NCBI GenBank assembly: GCA_014529385.2
Contig: CM043959.1
Location: 46,887,928 to 46,951,927, forward strand
DNA: 64,000 nucleotides
Reading direction: 5' to 3'
Origin: Adiantum capillus-veneris
Taxonomy: Eukaryota > Streptophyta > Polypodiopsida > Polypodiales > Pteridaceae
The first letter of the stretch is position 1, and each line of letters opens with the position of its first letter. Both the position numbers and the translations under genes were made by a program. Under the pieces are notes generated by a model. The model was not told the origin of the DNA and did no database searches. It worked only from the letters and a program-made list of their open reading frames with translations. Below are positions 54,221 to 64,000 of this stretch, one piece after another.

Positions 54221-56149
54221 ACCACTTTGACCTCTTTTCCCCCACTTTTTGGCCCGGATTTAAAAATACACTAAAAATTTCAAATTTCAAGTTTTCCCTC
54301 CTTAAAAGGTCCCCAAACCTATTTCATGGTCAAAAAAGTATTTTTGACCTTCAAAAGTTAAAAACGTGCACTAAAAAATCCAAAAAATTGATTTTTTTAA
54401 AAAACAAATCAAAACATCATTTTCACCCTCCAAAGTCTTTCCAAACCTATTCTATAGCTAAAAAGTGTTTTTCTCTCTCTACAAACCTTTTTCCAAGCTC
54501 TCCATTGCTGCAACAACCACATGCACCCCCTATAGTGCATCATTATCTCTCTGCTAGCTTTCTCCCACCTCCATTGTAGCACCAAGCAAGCTCCTCCTCC
54601 ATCTCTTCCTCTTACCCACCACATAGTTTCACACCAAGCTAGCTCCTCTCCCTTCTCTCATCTCCATTACAACATGAAACAAGATTCTACTCCTTCTACT
54701 TTCATTCACTCACACTACATGGAAACCTCTACTCCCGAAGGTGGCAAAAGTATGAGCTCACATGAGTTTCATACCACAACAATAGGAGGTGTGAATATCG
54801 CGTGGGCATTGCAAGGGTTCATCTCCAACATAAAGATAGAATGGTAAGAAAACTACCCTTGTAGCTTACATTCAGAGCTTAACATCATCTCCATCTTTAA
54901 GTTTATCATGCTGGAGAGAATTAACCTGTTTATGGATTTCAGTGTTTAGGCTTCACACCTCATAACACTGGGTGGTGCTATTTTGTTGATGACTTTGGTG
55001 CGCCATCTATAGTTGTGTAGCATGTGATTTGAGTCTCACAATGTAAGTAAGTTGTGTTATCTATGGAGAGTCGTCAAAGATTTTTCTTGTAATTTATTCT
55101 TCGTATAATTGTCATTAGATAATTGGAATGATATCATTTTGTACTTTATAACTTTGTGCTCACATAATCTTTTGTTTACTTACAGATTCAACTTGTTTTA
55201 AGAGGACATGAGCAAGCAACCATGTGCAGAGATGGAAATCACTCTATTTTTGTTCCTTGAGGAACCTTTCACTACCATGTTAAAAGATTTTGATAAGAAT
55301 AGTAGGTGTTTTTTAGAATCTTGAACCAATAGGGACTCTCTAGGAGCTCTCATAGAAGCCATCCATATAGTAGTACTATCTTCCCTAGTGTCATAGACAC
55401 ATAAATACTCAAGTGTATATGAATCTCTAGATGAGGAAGACAAATACTTGTAAGATAAGCCTAACAGCAACAACATTGTCTCCATTTGTAATTATTTTTC
55501 ATGAGGCTGGATTCCTCTATAAATGCAATATAAATATGTTTTTTTGTTAAATGGTGTCGCATTGAGTGAGAGTATTTAATTTAGATTACTGAAGTTTCAT
55601 ACAGATCTGAGAAATATTGTTTACTTTTATGGATATTTTGATTTGCCTGTACGATGATTCAAGTCGCAAGTCTTAATCACTCCACCTTGAAGAAATTCAA
55701 GCAATATTTTGATTTCAGTTTAATCATTAATGGTTATTCTTATTAAAGTGGATCATAAACTTTGTCAAGATGTCCTCATTTGGGGATGTTGAATATATAT
55801 CATTAGCAATGTTTCACAAGAACACTAGGTGGACACAAGGAAGTAAAAATTGGCTCCTTGTTTGGTCGATTTCTAGTGTTTAATGTTTAGTGCACAGGAT
55901 TTGTGAGGCCGTTGTCATGGGGAGTTCACTAAAGTATATGTAACATAGCACATGTGTTCAAGAGAAGGGATTTTATATTCTTGTAAAGTTGCAAAAACAT
56001 GTGTAGATAAGGCCTATAAGGGATACTTTTAATCCATTCTAGTGAACGCACATGATATAGGAAAATTTTACATAGTGAATGCTTCGGACCTTTGAACACA
56101 AAGAAAGGGGGGGGGAGCTCTAATTACATCTGAGTGAAAAGAAGCGGAA
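54221..56149. other. Interior of the TIR transposon, no gene recognised
   Basis: Minus-strand frames at 54409-54624 and 55198-55485 (95 codons, LGLSYKYLSSSSRDSYTLEY) show no known domain. Their exon status is unknown. AT-rich overall. Confidence 0.35.
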
Positions 56150-57020
56150 TTTGTACTGTCATGTTGCATAAAGATTTTCTTTCACTTAATCTAAAAAAAA
56201 TTTGGTATCCTGGGGTGCAGACAAGGCCATATAATGCAAAAAAAGGTGCAAAAAAAGGGGTGGCCACAAGCGCGCGTAGTGAGCCATCCAAAACTGCTAG
56301 ATGGGCCAAATGTGGGCCCTTGTGGCCATCCTTTTTTTGTATAATTAGGCTATTGCTGCACTCCAGAACCCTGGAAAAGATGAGATGAACCTAAAATTGA
56401 ACTTTTCAAGCACATTATGCCTTCCTTCAACTCAACTTACTAGTTCCCTGCACCAAAAGGGAAAATCACATTGGACAGTACAAAAATCTAGTCTCATGCT
56501 GCATAAACATCTGGTTTCATCAAATATTAACATTCTTGCTATTATAAGGGGCAGACAAGGCCATATAATGCAAAAAAAAGGGTGGCCACAAGGGCGCGCA
56601 AGTGAGCCATCCAAAACTGTTGGATGGGCCATCTGCGCGCCCTTGTGGCCACCCTTTTTTTTGCATAATTAGGCTATTGTTGCACTCCAGGACCTTGGAA
56701 AAGGTGAGATGAATGTAAAATTTAACTTTTCAAGCACATTATGCCTTCCTTCAACTCAACCTACTAGTTCCCTGCACCAAAAGGCCAAATCACATTGGTT
56801 AATATAAAAATCTAGTCTCATGCTACATAAACAGCTGGTTTCATCAGCTATTAACATTTTTTCTATCCTAAGGGGCAAACAAAGCTAGAAAATGCAAAAA
56901 AAAGGGCGCGCAGATGAGCCATCCAAAACTGCTGGATGGGCCATCTGCGCGCCCTTGTGGCCACCCTTTTTTTTGCATTTTCTAGCTTTGTTTGCCCCTT
57001 AGGATGGCAAAAATGTTAAT
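56150..57020. repeat. Three foldback units in tandem, about 325-bp period
   Basis: Units at about 56150-56385, 56386-56710 and 56711-57020 share CTTTTCAAGCACATTATGCC, TACTAGTTCCCTGCACCAAA and GGGGCA(G/A)ACAA. Each ends in a large hairpin around GAGCCATCCAAAACTG(C/T)T. The hairpin of the third (56851-57020) has the longest arms, about 70 bp: CCTAAGGGGCAAACAAAGCT on one side and its complement on the other, with 12-13 bases missing from the left arm. The first two have arms TGGCCACAAG(G/C)GCGCG-type with diverged outer parts. Confidence 0.85.
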
Positions 57021-57124
57021 ATTTGATTTAAAATTAACTCTTCATGGCCAAAACCACTTAACTTAAAACACATGGATAAACCGAAAAGCCAAATCACTAT
57101 GGAGACAGTAGACACAACTCTTAA

Positions 57125-57274
57125 TCATTTTGTCATTGCAAAGTCATCTGAAATGATGTGAGCCTCTACAACTTCTTGAATAGCCTCCAACGCTATTGCT
57201 TGCATTTTATACTGATTTCCATAGCTTTGAAGCACCTCCTTCACCGTGTGAGCATATTTTTGATGCATGGCCAT
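57125..57274 (-). pseudogene. Histone H3-like fold fragment (49 codons)
   Basis: The minus-strand ORF from ATG 57274 to TGA 57125 aligns without gaps to helices alpha-1 and alpha-2 of histone H3. HTVKEVLQSYGNQY lies over the RLVREIAQDFKTDL part, and MQAIALEAIQEVVEAHII over FQSSAVLALQEASEAYLV. Invariant positions Val, Glu, Gln, Gln, Ala, Ala, Gln-Glu and Glu-Ala agree, and most others are conservative. The preceding H3 tail and alpha-N helix and the following alpha-3 are not in frame nearby. It may be a diverged exon captured by the transposon, or a chance resemblance; the match is by eye. If real it would be a pseudogene or a very divergent histone-fold protein. Confidence 0.4.
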
Positions 57275-58829
57275 GATTCAATTGTTAGGTTTTTTTGTTT
57301 TTTGTTTTTTAAGTGTTGAACTTTTCGGTTGTTTTCAACAGCTTCTAGATTTCAATCGGCTCCGAATCTGTCTGGGCTTGTCTCACATAAATTTTTTCAT
57401 CTTATCGCGTTCTTCGACCATCATGTGATGAGAAAAAATCATATCTTGCTCGCATTCTCCAAAAATCAATGTGCAAGTTGACAATTTATTTAAAAATGAT
57501 GTAAAACATACATTTTTTACTTTTTTCTTAATCTACGAGCTCCAACGAGCATTAAAACCATGGAATCTGAAAATACTCAAAGAACCATTGTTTTTTATTG
57601 TGTTAAGGACTGTATTTCCTACATACAAAACTTTCCCAAAAGCTCGCCCTAACACCTTCAAAAGTGGCTTCCAAGGAGTGTACTCGGTCAAAATTTAAAA
57701 CTGAAGAAAAACAATCAGAATGAACTCCTAGACTGTGTATAAACTTTAGAATAACCAAAATTTCCTTCAAAAAAAAGTTATGCTAAAAATTTGAAAATAG
57801 CGCCCCATTGGACTCCCCACAACGATAGAAGTCAAAGGGTTCAAGGAGAGGTATGGTGTCACAAGTGCATGGTGGGAATCTCATCGAGGTTTATTCCGTC
57901 AAGATCTCTTGTACTTTATCATGTCTTCTCATGTACAATCTTACAAAAAAAAATGATACTTTAAATGACTACAAATCTTATTTAACTTATCAAACAATCT
58001 AAAATATGGTAGACCAAGAGTGCTCTTACACATCAACAAACAAAAAAGTCCAAACTTCTTCTCATTAACTTTGATAAACATACATTCGTGAACAACTTCC
58101 AAGGGGTAGTGCAGTCATAGTTCTTACATCCATTCCATGACATGGTATGCTCAAGGGGTGACCTATCATATAAAAATATCTCTGGTGGGGGTGTCCTCAT
58201 GTTAGGAAAGGGTGTGCTCCTGATGAAAAGTTATTGTATTGTCCTACTAGGGATCTCTCCATGTTAGCATAGTGATTTTTGGTGTAGTGGGAGCCACATT
58301 GCTTGAGGAGAGCTTTGTGCCACCGTAAAAGCTTCATGTTATGCTAGTTCCTTGAGCCATTCTTGCATTAGGATGAGATTAACCACCTCTAATAAGGATG
58401 GATTTGAAGCACCTACCTGCAAGATGTACAAAGAAGGCTGTTTTAGAGGAAAAGTGGTGGCACTTGACCTCTCTAACCTGCACCCACTGTTTCTTGTAAT
58501 GCCAGTGTTTTGAGATGAAGAGCTTGACATTCGTGCATCCACGAATGCAAAGAAGCACCTGCACCCATACACAACCAATTGCAATAGCCTAACAAGCCTA
58601 CTTCTCCCCTCCAGATATTGAAGAACCATACACATTCGTCTCACCGACAGTATGACGATCTTGGGATGACCTCTGCTCACCCTCACGTGCGGCCTTCGGT
58701 GCAAACACCGCGGACAAGCAATATGTACACTTTTGGTGTGCGGAGTACATGGTGGTGGAGAGATACGATTTGTGATGTCCGTGAGCACCATGGCAGTTGT
58801 TGCGTGAGGAAGCAAAGAATGAAAAGAAA
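57275..58829. other. Interior of the TIR transposon, no gene recognised
   Basis: No domain found. The 200-codon minus-strand frame at 58339-58941 is half made of purine-tract codons. Its other half (VLQYLEGRSRLVRLLQLVVY) is unassigned and could be an exon of a decayed gene. Confidence 0.35.
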
Positions 58830-59052
58830 GAGGGGGGAGGGAGAGGGAGGAACATGGGAGGAGAGAAGGGGCAGAGGGGGAGAGGGAGAGAGAGGGGAGG
58901 AGGAGGAGAGAAGGGGGTAGGGAGGGAGAGGAGAGGAACATGGGAGGAGAGAAGGGGGCAGAGGGGGGAGAGGGAGAGAGAGGGGAGGAGGAAGAGAGAA
59001 GGGGGTAGGGAGGGAGAGGAGAGGGAGAGAGGAGGAAGGAGGAGGAGAGAAC
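58830..59052. repeat. Purine-rich (GGGAGA) minisatellite
   Basis: GA-rich tract with a tandem duplication of about 105 bp: GGAACATGGGAGGAGAGAAG occurs at 58849 and 58935, each followed by GGAGAGGGAGAGAGAGGGGA. Confidence 0.9.
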
Positions 59053-59463
59053 AAAGGTTTTTTTTTGGAGGGATTTTTTTTTTAAAAAGTGGACTTTTAG
59101 TGTTTGTAGGTTTAAAAAAATGTCAAAAAATGATTTTTTGCTGTGTATATATGTTGGGAGGGAATTTTAAGTCAAAAATAAGTAAAAATAACTTTTTTGA
59201 AAAAAAGTCAAATTTTGGCTCTTAGTGACCCACGTTTTTGCTGATGTGGCCACACCCCTTTACTCCCTTCACTTTCCAAAAGCTACAGAGAGAAAGTGAC
59301 CTCTTAGGTCCACATCCTACATGTGTCTAAAAAAAGGCTAGAAAATTCTACTCAAAACTAGCTTCTTGAATGCCCTTGTCCCCTTAACCCTACACAACAT
59401 TAGCCTTAATCCCTAAAAATTAGGATTCCTTACAAGGCCCATGCAAGGTTCATATTTCTCCTA

Positions 59464-60335
59464 ATGGAAGATGATGTTTACATGGGAACCGATGATTCAA
59501 GTGCTAAAGTGTGTGATAGAGATTCAAATGTGGCATCACTGTCTCCTACCTTCATCACAATCCTACAAAAATTGGCACAAGATATCTCAAATGGTGTTGG
59601 GGATGATTCAATAATGGATGCATCCAACCTTTTGGAGGGCCAGTTTCTAGTCAGAGCACACAAAGCTTTTGTGCAACATGACTCTATGGAGAATGAAGAC
59701 CTTAAAGATAACCTTGATCCTATGCAGTGTTTTGAGAGTGTGTCTTGTTTAAAAGAAGAAAGTGAAAAAGAAGAGGAAATCATCAGTGGGGAGATCATAG
59801 ACCACATTGATCATAAAAAAATGAATGTGTACACGGAATGCCAACTCCAAAACAAAGTAGAAGAATGTGAGTTTAATCCATGCGAGATTAAACTCCAAGA
59901 ATTGTTTGAGGATGTTTTGAAAAGCATTGGTATGACCCATGTATGTTAAGCATGGAGGAACCAAACATGCAACAAGCCAAAGTTTTCATAAAATTAGAAA
60001 GTAATCCATCAACCTTTGAGGTGGTACAATGTGAGAAGTTCCAACCTTGCCCGGGGGGGGTTAGAAGGGGATGAAGAACATGGGAGAGTAGTAAAAAATA
60101 AGAGTTCTCCAAACAACTCTCTAAATTCTAAAGAGATCATAAAAATAATCTTTCAAAAGGGTATCATTCTCTCCAATGGTGTATTAGCGGGTGGCTTTTC
60201 ATTCATGGGACAGTCTCTTAGCAAGAAAATCCAAGCTTTTGAAGCCCCAATCAGCTTCAAATTGGGTTTCACTTCTTCAAAGTCAACTCCTCCTCTCTTC
60301 ACATATACCTTCATCATGGGAACCATACCTTCTTA
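59464..60335 (+). pseudogene. Tat-like gypsy element, copy 2: gag-like ORF, second part
   Basis: Starts at ATG 59464 directly after the transposon (MEDDVYMGTDDSSAKVCD). About 90 residues absent from copy 1 are followed by the shared ESVSCLKEESEKEEEIISGE and EECEFNPCEIKLQELFEDV to 59949, then frame-shifted homology to copy 1 up to about 60335. Confidence 0.7.
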
Positions 60336-61097
60336 GGTGGAAGAGGACTTGGTGATGAACAAGTGATGAACGAATGTTTCCAAACTTTCTTCATTTGGTC
60401 CTTTGGTGTATGGAGGTCTCACATTGTGATGCTTTTGGTATACTTCAGATATGAAAAACTTGCAGATTTGTACATCTGGATCTTGTGTAGGTCCCTACCA
60501 GAATCTATTCTCTTCTAAGGTATTGGCAACAATAGGAACCTTGATCTATTGTCTACTTATGTGATAAATGTTTTGCAACACCTTCATATTACAGCTGGAG
60601 GCATGACTCAAGCTCTTCTAAATGATGAATGTCATGGAGTTTGTGACTTGATGAGCCTACCCAGCATGAAAAACATTTGTGAGCTAGAGTTCAGAGATAC
60701 GGTCAATCATTGAAGCTCTTGAAGGTCGTAGCATATACACCCGCTTTACCCAAGAGAAAGAGCAACCTATCTTTTATATTGCATTCATAGTGGTGGAATC
60801 AATGATGGACATCAATAAGAGCTACTATTTTCGTAACTAAATTCAATAAGTGATTCCATAACATACATCTCTCTTTGGAAAAGAAATTTCAAAATCTTTG
60901 ATCCTGGCGGGTGCTTATGGAAACATTTAATGGAGGAGGTTTACTCAGCCACTTGATTACATCATGTTGTAGGCTCTAGAGAGATCCTTTCAAAACACAC
61001 AAGGTTTTCTAATCATATAACAAAGGCTCTTCAAAGATAAAGTAGACAAAGATAGACGTTACAAGATCTACATGTTGTGTGATTGGATAAAAGGTAA
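60336..61097 (+). other. Degenerate stretch between gag and RT, Tat-like copy 2
   Basis: Includes about 375 bp (60341-60715) missing from copy 1 and then sequence matching 42800-43176 closely. No intact domain; the protease is not recognised. Confidence 0.5.
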
Positions 61098-62934
61098 ATG
61101 AATGTACCATTGTCCATGGGGGTGAGGTTTAATCCAAACAACCAAAAGACCTCTTGTGAAGGTTTGGAAGAGGTAGGTTTCCAAGAGAACCAAAATGTGG
61201 AAGATGAAGGAATGTTAGAAGGTATGTTGTCTACAACACTTACAAAGGATGAAAGAGAGGAGTTCAAAGGTGTGTTAAAGAAATTTCCTAGGGTTTTTGC
61301 TAAATACTACACCGACGTGTGTGGAGTAGATGATGTTCAATAGAAGATCAAGCTAAAAGCCAGAGGCCACATTTAAGGCTCAAAAGCTATGAAGGCTAGG
61401 AGTCATCAAGGAGTAGGCTTTACTCAACGAGGTAATAAAGCTTCTAGAATCATGTTTCATATATCCAGTGGAGAATTCAAAGTGGGTGTCTCCTGTTGTT
61501 GTCACTCCCAAGAAGAACGGCAAGTGGAGGATGTGTGTGAATTACTGTCGACTAAATGAAGCAACAAAAAGAGATCACTTTCCCCTTCCATTTCAAGATG
61601 GGATACTAAATGAGGTAGATGGTCACGAGAAGTACACTATGTGCAATGGCTACTCAGGTTACTTTCAAATAGGTATCACATTGGAGGATCAGTTAAAAAA
61701 AACCTTCATCACTCCTTGGGGCTGTTATGCTTTCAGAGTCATGTCGTTTGGCCTGACAAATTCTCCTGGAACATTCCAACATTTCATGAACATGGTGTTT
61801 CAAGAATTATTTGTGAATTCCATTAGGGTTTTTATTGATGATTTTTGTATTTATAGCTCAAAATCATTGCACCTACAAAAGGTAGAAGAAGGTTTGAAAA
61901 AACTCTACGACATGGGAGGTCAACTCAACCCCGACAAGTGCCACATAGGTAAGGATGAAGTGATCTTTCTTGGTCATTAAGTTTCTTACAAAGGCATCGA
62001 AGTGGATCCTTCAAAGGCAAAGGTTCTTAATGAGTTACCATCACCCAAGAGACTTAAGAAGGTCATCTCGTTCATTTAAAAGGTGAAGTATATGTCACGC
62101 TTCATTCACTTAGCTTCCGAGTTACTTCACCCCTTGCAGAAATTGACACAACAAGTCAAGTTTTTTTTGGACTGATGAGCTTGAAGAATATTTTTGTAGC
62201 ATTAAAGTCATTTTGTCAGAGCTACCAACACTCATGCCTCCTTGTTGGGAGTACACATTCTCTATTAGCTCTAGTGTTGGGAAGGAAACAATTGGTGCAG
62301 TTTTATTACAACAAGATCCCCATAGTACCAGGATGCGACCTATCTAATTTTCTAGTAGGGTCATGAATGATTTGGAGAGAGGGTACATGGAGGCAAAATC
62401 ATGATGCTCTCTCTCATGTTTGTGGTGAGAAAGTTTAGATCCTACTTGCTACCAAAACCTTTTGTAATGAAAATTTGTTCCCTTGGGTGTCATCTCAAAT
62501 GAATCTTAGTACTAGGATATCAAAGTGGATTATGGAGCTGCAAGAGTTCCAATACTCTTTCAAGGTAGAAGATAGTGTACATGCACAATTGGTAGGGATT
62601 CTCACTTATAGGATACATGAAGGAGATTAAGGTGCATGAAGTAACAACCCTACCATTGCCACAACCAAAAGGTATTCCTAATGCTTTTACCTTGTTCTTT
62701 GATGGAGCTTTTGGACGAGCTAGACGAAAAGCAGGGGGAGGGCTAGTGTTGCACAACCCAATTAGAGAGGTGGTCATGAAAGAGAAGATCAATCTACTAG
62801 GTTCAACTAGAAACAATGAAGTTGAGTACACCACACTACTCCATGGTTTGAAGATGTGCATCAGCCAAGGTTTACAGCATCTCATGGTAAAAGGGGATGC
62901 ACTTCTCATTGTGAAGCAGATTTTAGGCATTTGA
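61098..62934 (+). pseudogene. Tat-like gypsy element, copy 2: RT and two RNase H domains
   Basis: The RT is more complete than in copy 1: 61098-61343 (LKKFPRVFAKYYTDVCGVDD), then 61468-61980 with NSKWVSPVVVTPKKNGKWRM, TFITPWGCYAFRVMSFGLTN, FQHFMNMVFQELF and the catalytic box FIDD in VFIDDFCIYSS. RNase H 1 at about 62000-62500 is broken by several stops (ILLATKTFCNENLFPWVSSQ survives). The archaeal-type RNase H is open at 62617-62934 with FFDGAFGRARRKAGGGLVLH, NNEVEYTTLLHGLKMC and KGDALLIVKQI. TGA or TAA stops near 61341, 61978, 62077 and 62934 make it inactive. Confidence 0.85.
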
Positions 62935-63330
62935 ACATGCAAGAATGAAAGCCTAAAGACAAAATTTAATGCCACTCGTAGGTTGTTTAATCAGCTTGAA
63001 GAAGTGCAACTATATCATATTTGTAGGAAACAAAATGAAGATGTAGATTTACTTGCACAACAAGCAATTACATGTGTTGAGAACAATAAAATGAAGATGT
63101 AGATTTACTTGCACAACAAGAAATTACCAAGGATTGGAGCCATTGGCTCCCATTATTGGCTACATTTTGGAGGGCGAGTTTCCACAAGATTTCACAAAAG
63201 CTCAGAAGAAGAGACTCATGAAGAAGGCAAGCATATATCTCTTCTTAGAAGAGTATCAACTATCGAGGTAATTCCGGCCATTCTAAAAGGTTTGGCATGT
63301 GGTGGTCATTTTGCCAAGAGTGAATTGTGA
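62935..63330 (+). pseudogene. Tat-like copy 2: end of RNase H and integrase start
   Basis: Continues as in copy 1 (NQLEEVQLYHI, then the KLPRIGAIGSHYWL frame) and stops in the integrase zinc region, with about 75 bp less than copy 1 between EGSLYRKG and VSTI. Like copy 1, it runs straight into PLE sequence. Confidence 0.65.
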
Positions 63331-64000
63331 TAGCCAAAGGTTTCCTCTTCAATTTACCCCTCCACCAATTTTGCATCACTACCACAACTCAAGAAGCCGG
63401 CATATTTTGAGGTGATTCTCTCCAATTCTATTTTAGAATTCAAGAAGCTACACGGTAAATTAGAAAGATCTATAAGTTTCTTGGCACATCTCAATGAGTT
63501 ACCCCCGTAACCAAAAAGCTCCCAATAGCCTTTGTATCAAACCTCCCAAGCTTACCATTGATGATTTACAAGCCCAAGCTCTTCTTAATTCCAAGCTCAC
63601 TTCACTCACTATACGTTTCCAATTTGATTCCACACAAGCTCTCATCCAAGAACAATAGTCATAAAAAACCTCCAATCTTATCTTGATGGCTACCATGCAC
63701 TTGTTGAAGAACGCCTCAATGATCTTAACAATAGGGTTCTCTTGATTTCCATTCCACTACTGTCAAAGCATGATTGAAGTCTTAAGCTTAAAGAATGGAA
63801 AACCTCCTCTCTCAACCTCTTCCTCTTTGAAATCCAAACCTACATCTTGAATGCCCATCTAACCTCTACCAAGGAGGAAGATACCATACTTGCACGCAAA
63901 AGATCTATCAATGCATTGGAAGAGGAGGTCTTTTCCCTTCCCAAAGAACAAATTATAAAATAACTCGTGGAGCAAGTGGTGGCGGATCACTTGCGTTCAA
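63331..64000 (+). pseudogene. PLE unit 2, 5' part, cut by the window edge
   Basis: Matches 44740-46690 of unit 1 without the 1,337-bp transposon (single TTAA at 63585-63588). It contains GAATTCAAGAAGCTACACGG and the continuation TTTGATTCCACACAAGCT, but with more frame breaks than unit 1. It also has about 60 bp near 63905 (CTATCAATGCATTGGAAGAG) that unit 1 lacks. The RT would lie beyond 64000. Confidence 0.8.

Larger units (their letters stand above)
53996..59461. mobile_element. TIR transposon of 5,466 bp inserted in gag copy 2
   Basis: Inverted ends GGA(A/G)AAATATGAACC (14 of 15 matching), with a second shared block GGGATTAAGG(T/C)TAAT a little further in, flanked by TA at 53994-53995 and 59462-59463. 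Removing it with one TA restores an uninterrupted gag frame. No transposase was recognised, so it is non-autonomous or its gene is decayed. Its cargo is a poly-G run, a triplicated foldback, a histone-H3-like ORF and a purine tract. The TA duplication suggests Tc1/mariner or a TNA-duplicating family (PIF/Harbinger), but the ends do not decide. Confidence 0.75.

Noticed and set aside
53993-59464. PIF/Harbinger TTA duplication for the 5.5-kb transposon
   Set aside because: Left flank is TTA but right flank is TAA, not a direct repeat; only TA is duplicated, and only TA gives the in-frame restoration.
1-64000. CRISPR array, rRNA genes or bacterial origin
   Set aside because: No regularly spaced identical short repeats, no rRNA-like sequence, and spliced plant genes and plant transposons throughout.

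Overview
This is eukaryotic nuclear DNA from a land plant. At its left edge it carries the 5' part of a plant-specific bHLH transcription factor gene of the LRL/UNE12 type, with ordinary GT-AG introns. The other 62 kb is almost entirely mobile DNA of kinds typical of large plant genomes: CACTA/EnSpm, Mutator-type MITE, Ty3/gypsy with two RNase H domains, and a Penelope-like element. The endonuclease-lacking Penelope-like retroelement and the very dense microsatellites point to a seedless plant (fern, lycophyte or bryophyte) rather than a flowering plant. That is inference; the sequence does not settle the species.

Layout. 1-1158 (minus): first four exons of the LRL-type gene, cut off by the window edge inside the bHLH domain. 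1159-6247: gene-poor DNA with a 473-bp Mutator-type MITE that carries a tRNA-like segment. 6248-7570: a 155-bp satellite that has captured a CACTA transposase fragment. 7571-19385: a CACTA-like element with a TNP2-type transposase gene on the minus strand and a second, three-exon gene on the plus strand, diverging from a microsatellite-rich centre. 19386-26200: a second, more decayed element of the same family and the same divergent layout. 26745-35219: Ty3/gypsy remnants on the plus strand: an integrase, then unusually a retropepsin-like ORF, then a long coiled-coil gag-like ORF ending in a polypurine tract and an LTR-like boundary. 36240-41640: a gypsy element on the minus strand. 41661-44807: a dual-RNase-H (Tat-like) gypsy element on the plus strand. 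44813-50127: a Penelope-like element (PLE) with a long reverse transcriptase ORF and a hammerhead-like motif near its 3' end.

From 50128 the whole series starts again: minus gypsy (from its protease), plus Tat-like gypsy, then the 5' part of another PLE running off the right edge. The right half of the window is therefore two units of a macro-tandem array of retroelements. Because the two units can be compared, each serves as an empty-site control for insertions in the other. This resolves a 1,337-bp TTAA-flanked (piggyBac-like) element in unit 1 and a 789-bp solo LTR in unit 2. It also supports a 5,466-bp TA-flanked TIR transposon in unit 2, whose removal makes the interrupted gag frame continuous. 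That large transposon carries a triplicated foldback repeat and a 49-codon ORF resembling the histone H3 fold.

Only the LRL gene is a likely host gene. The PLE reverse transcriptase, the two CACTA genes and a few gypsy domains keep long reading frames; everything else is decayed. All functional statements rest on motif reading by eye, without database searches.
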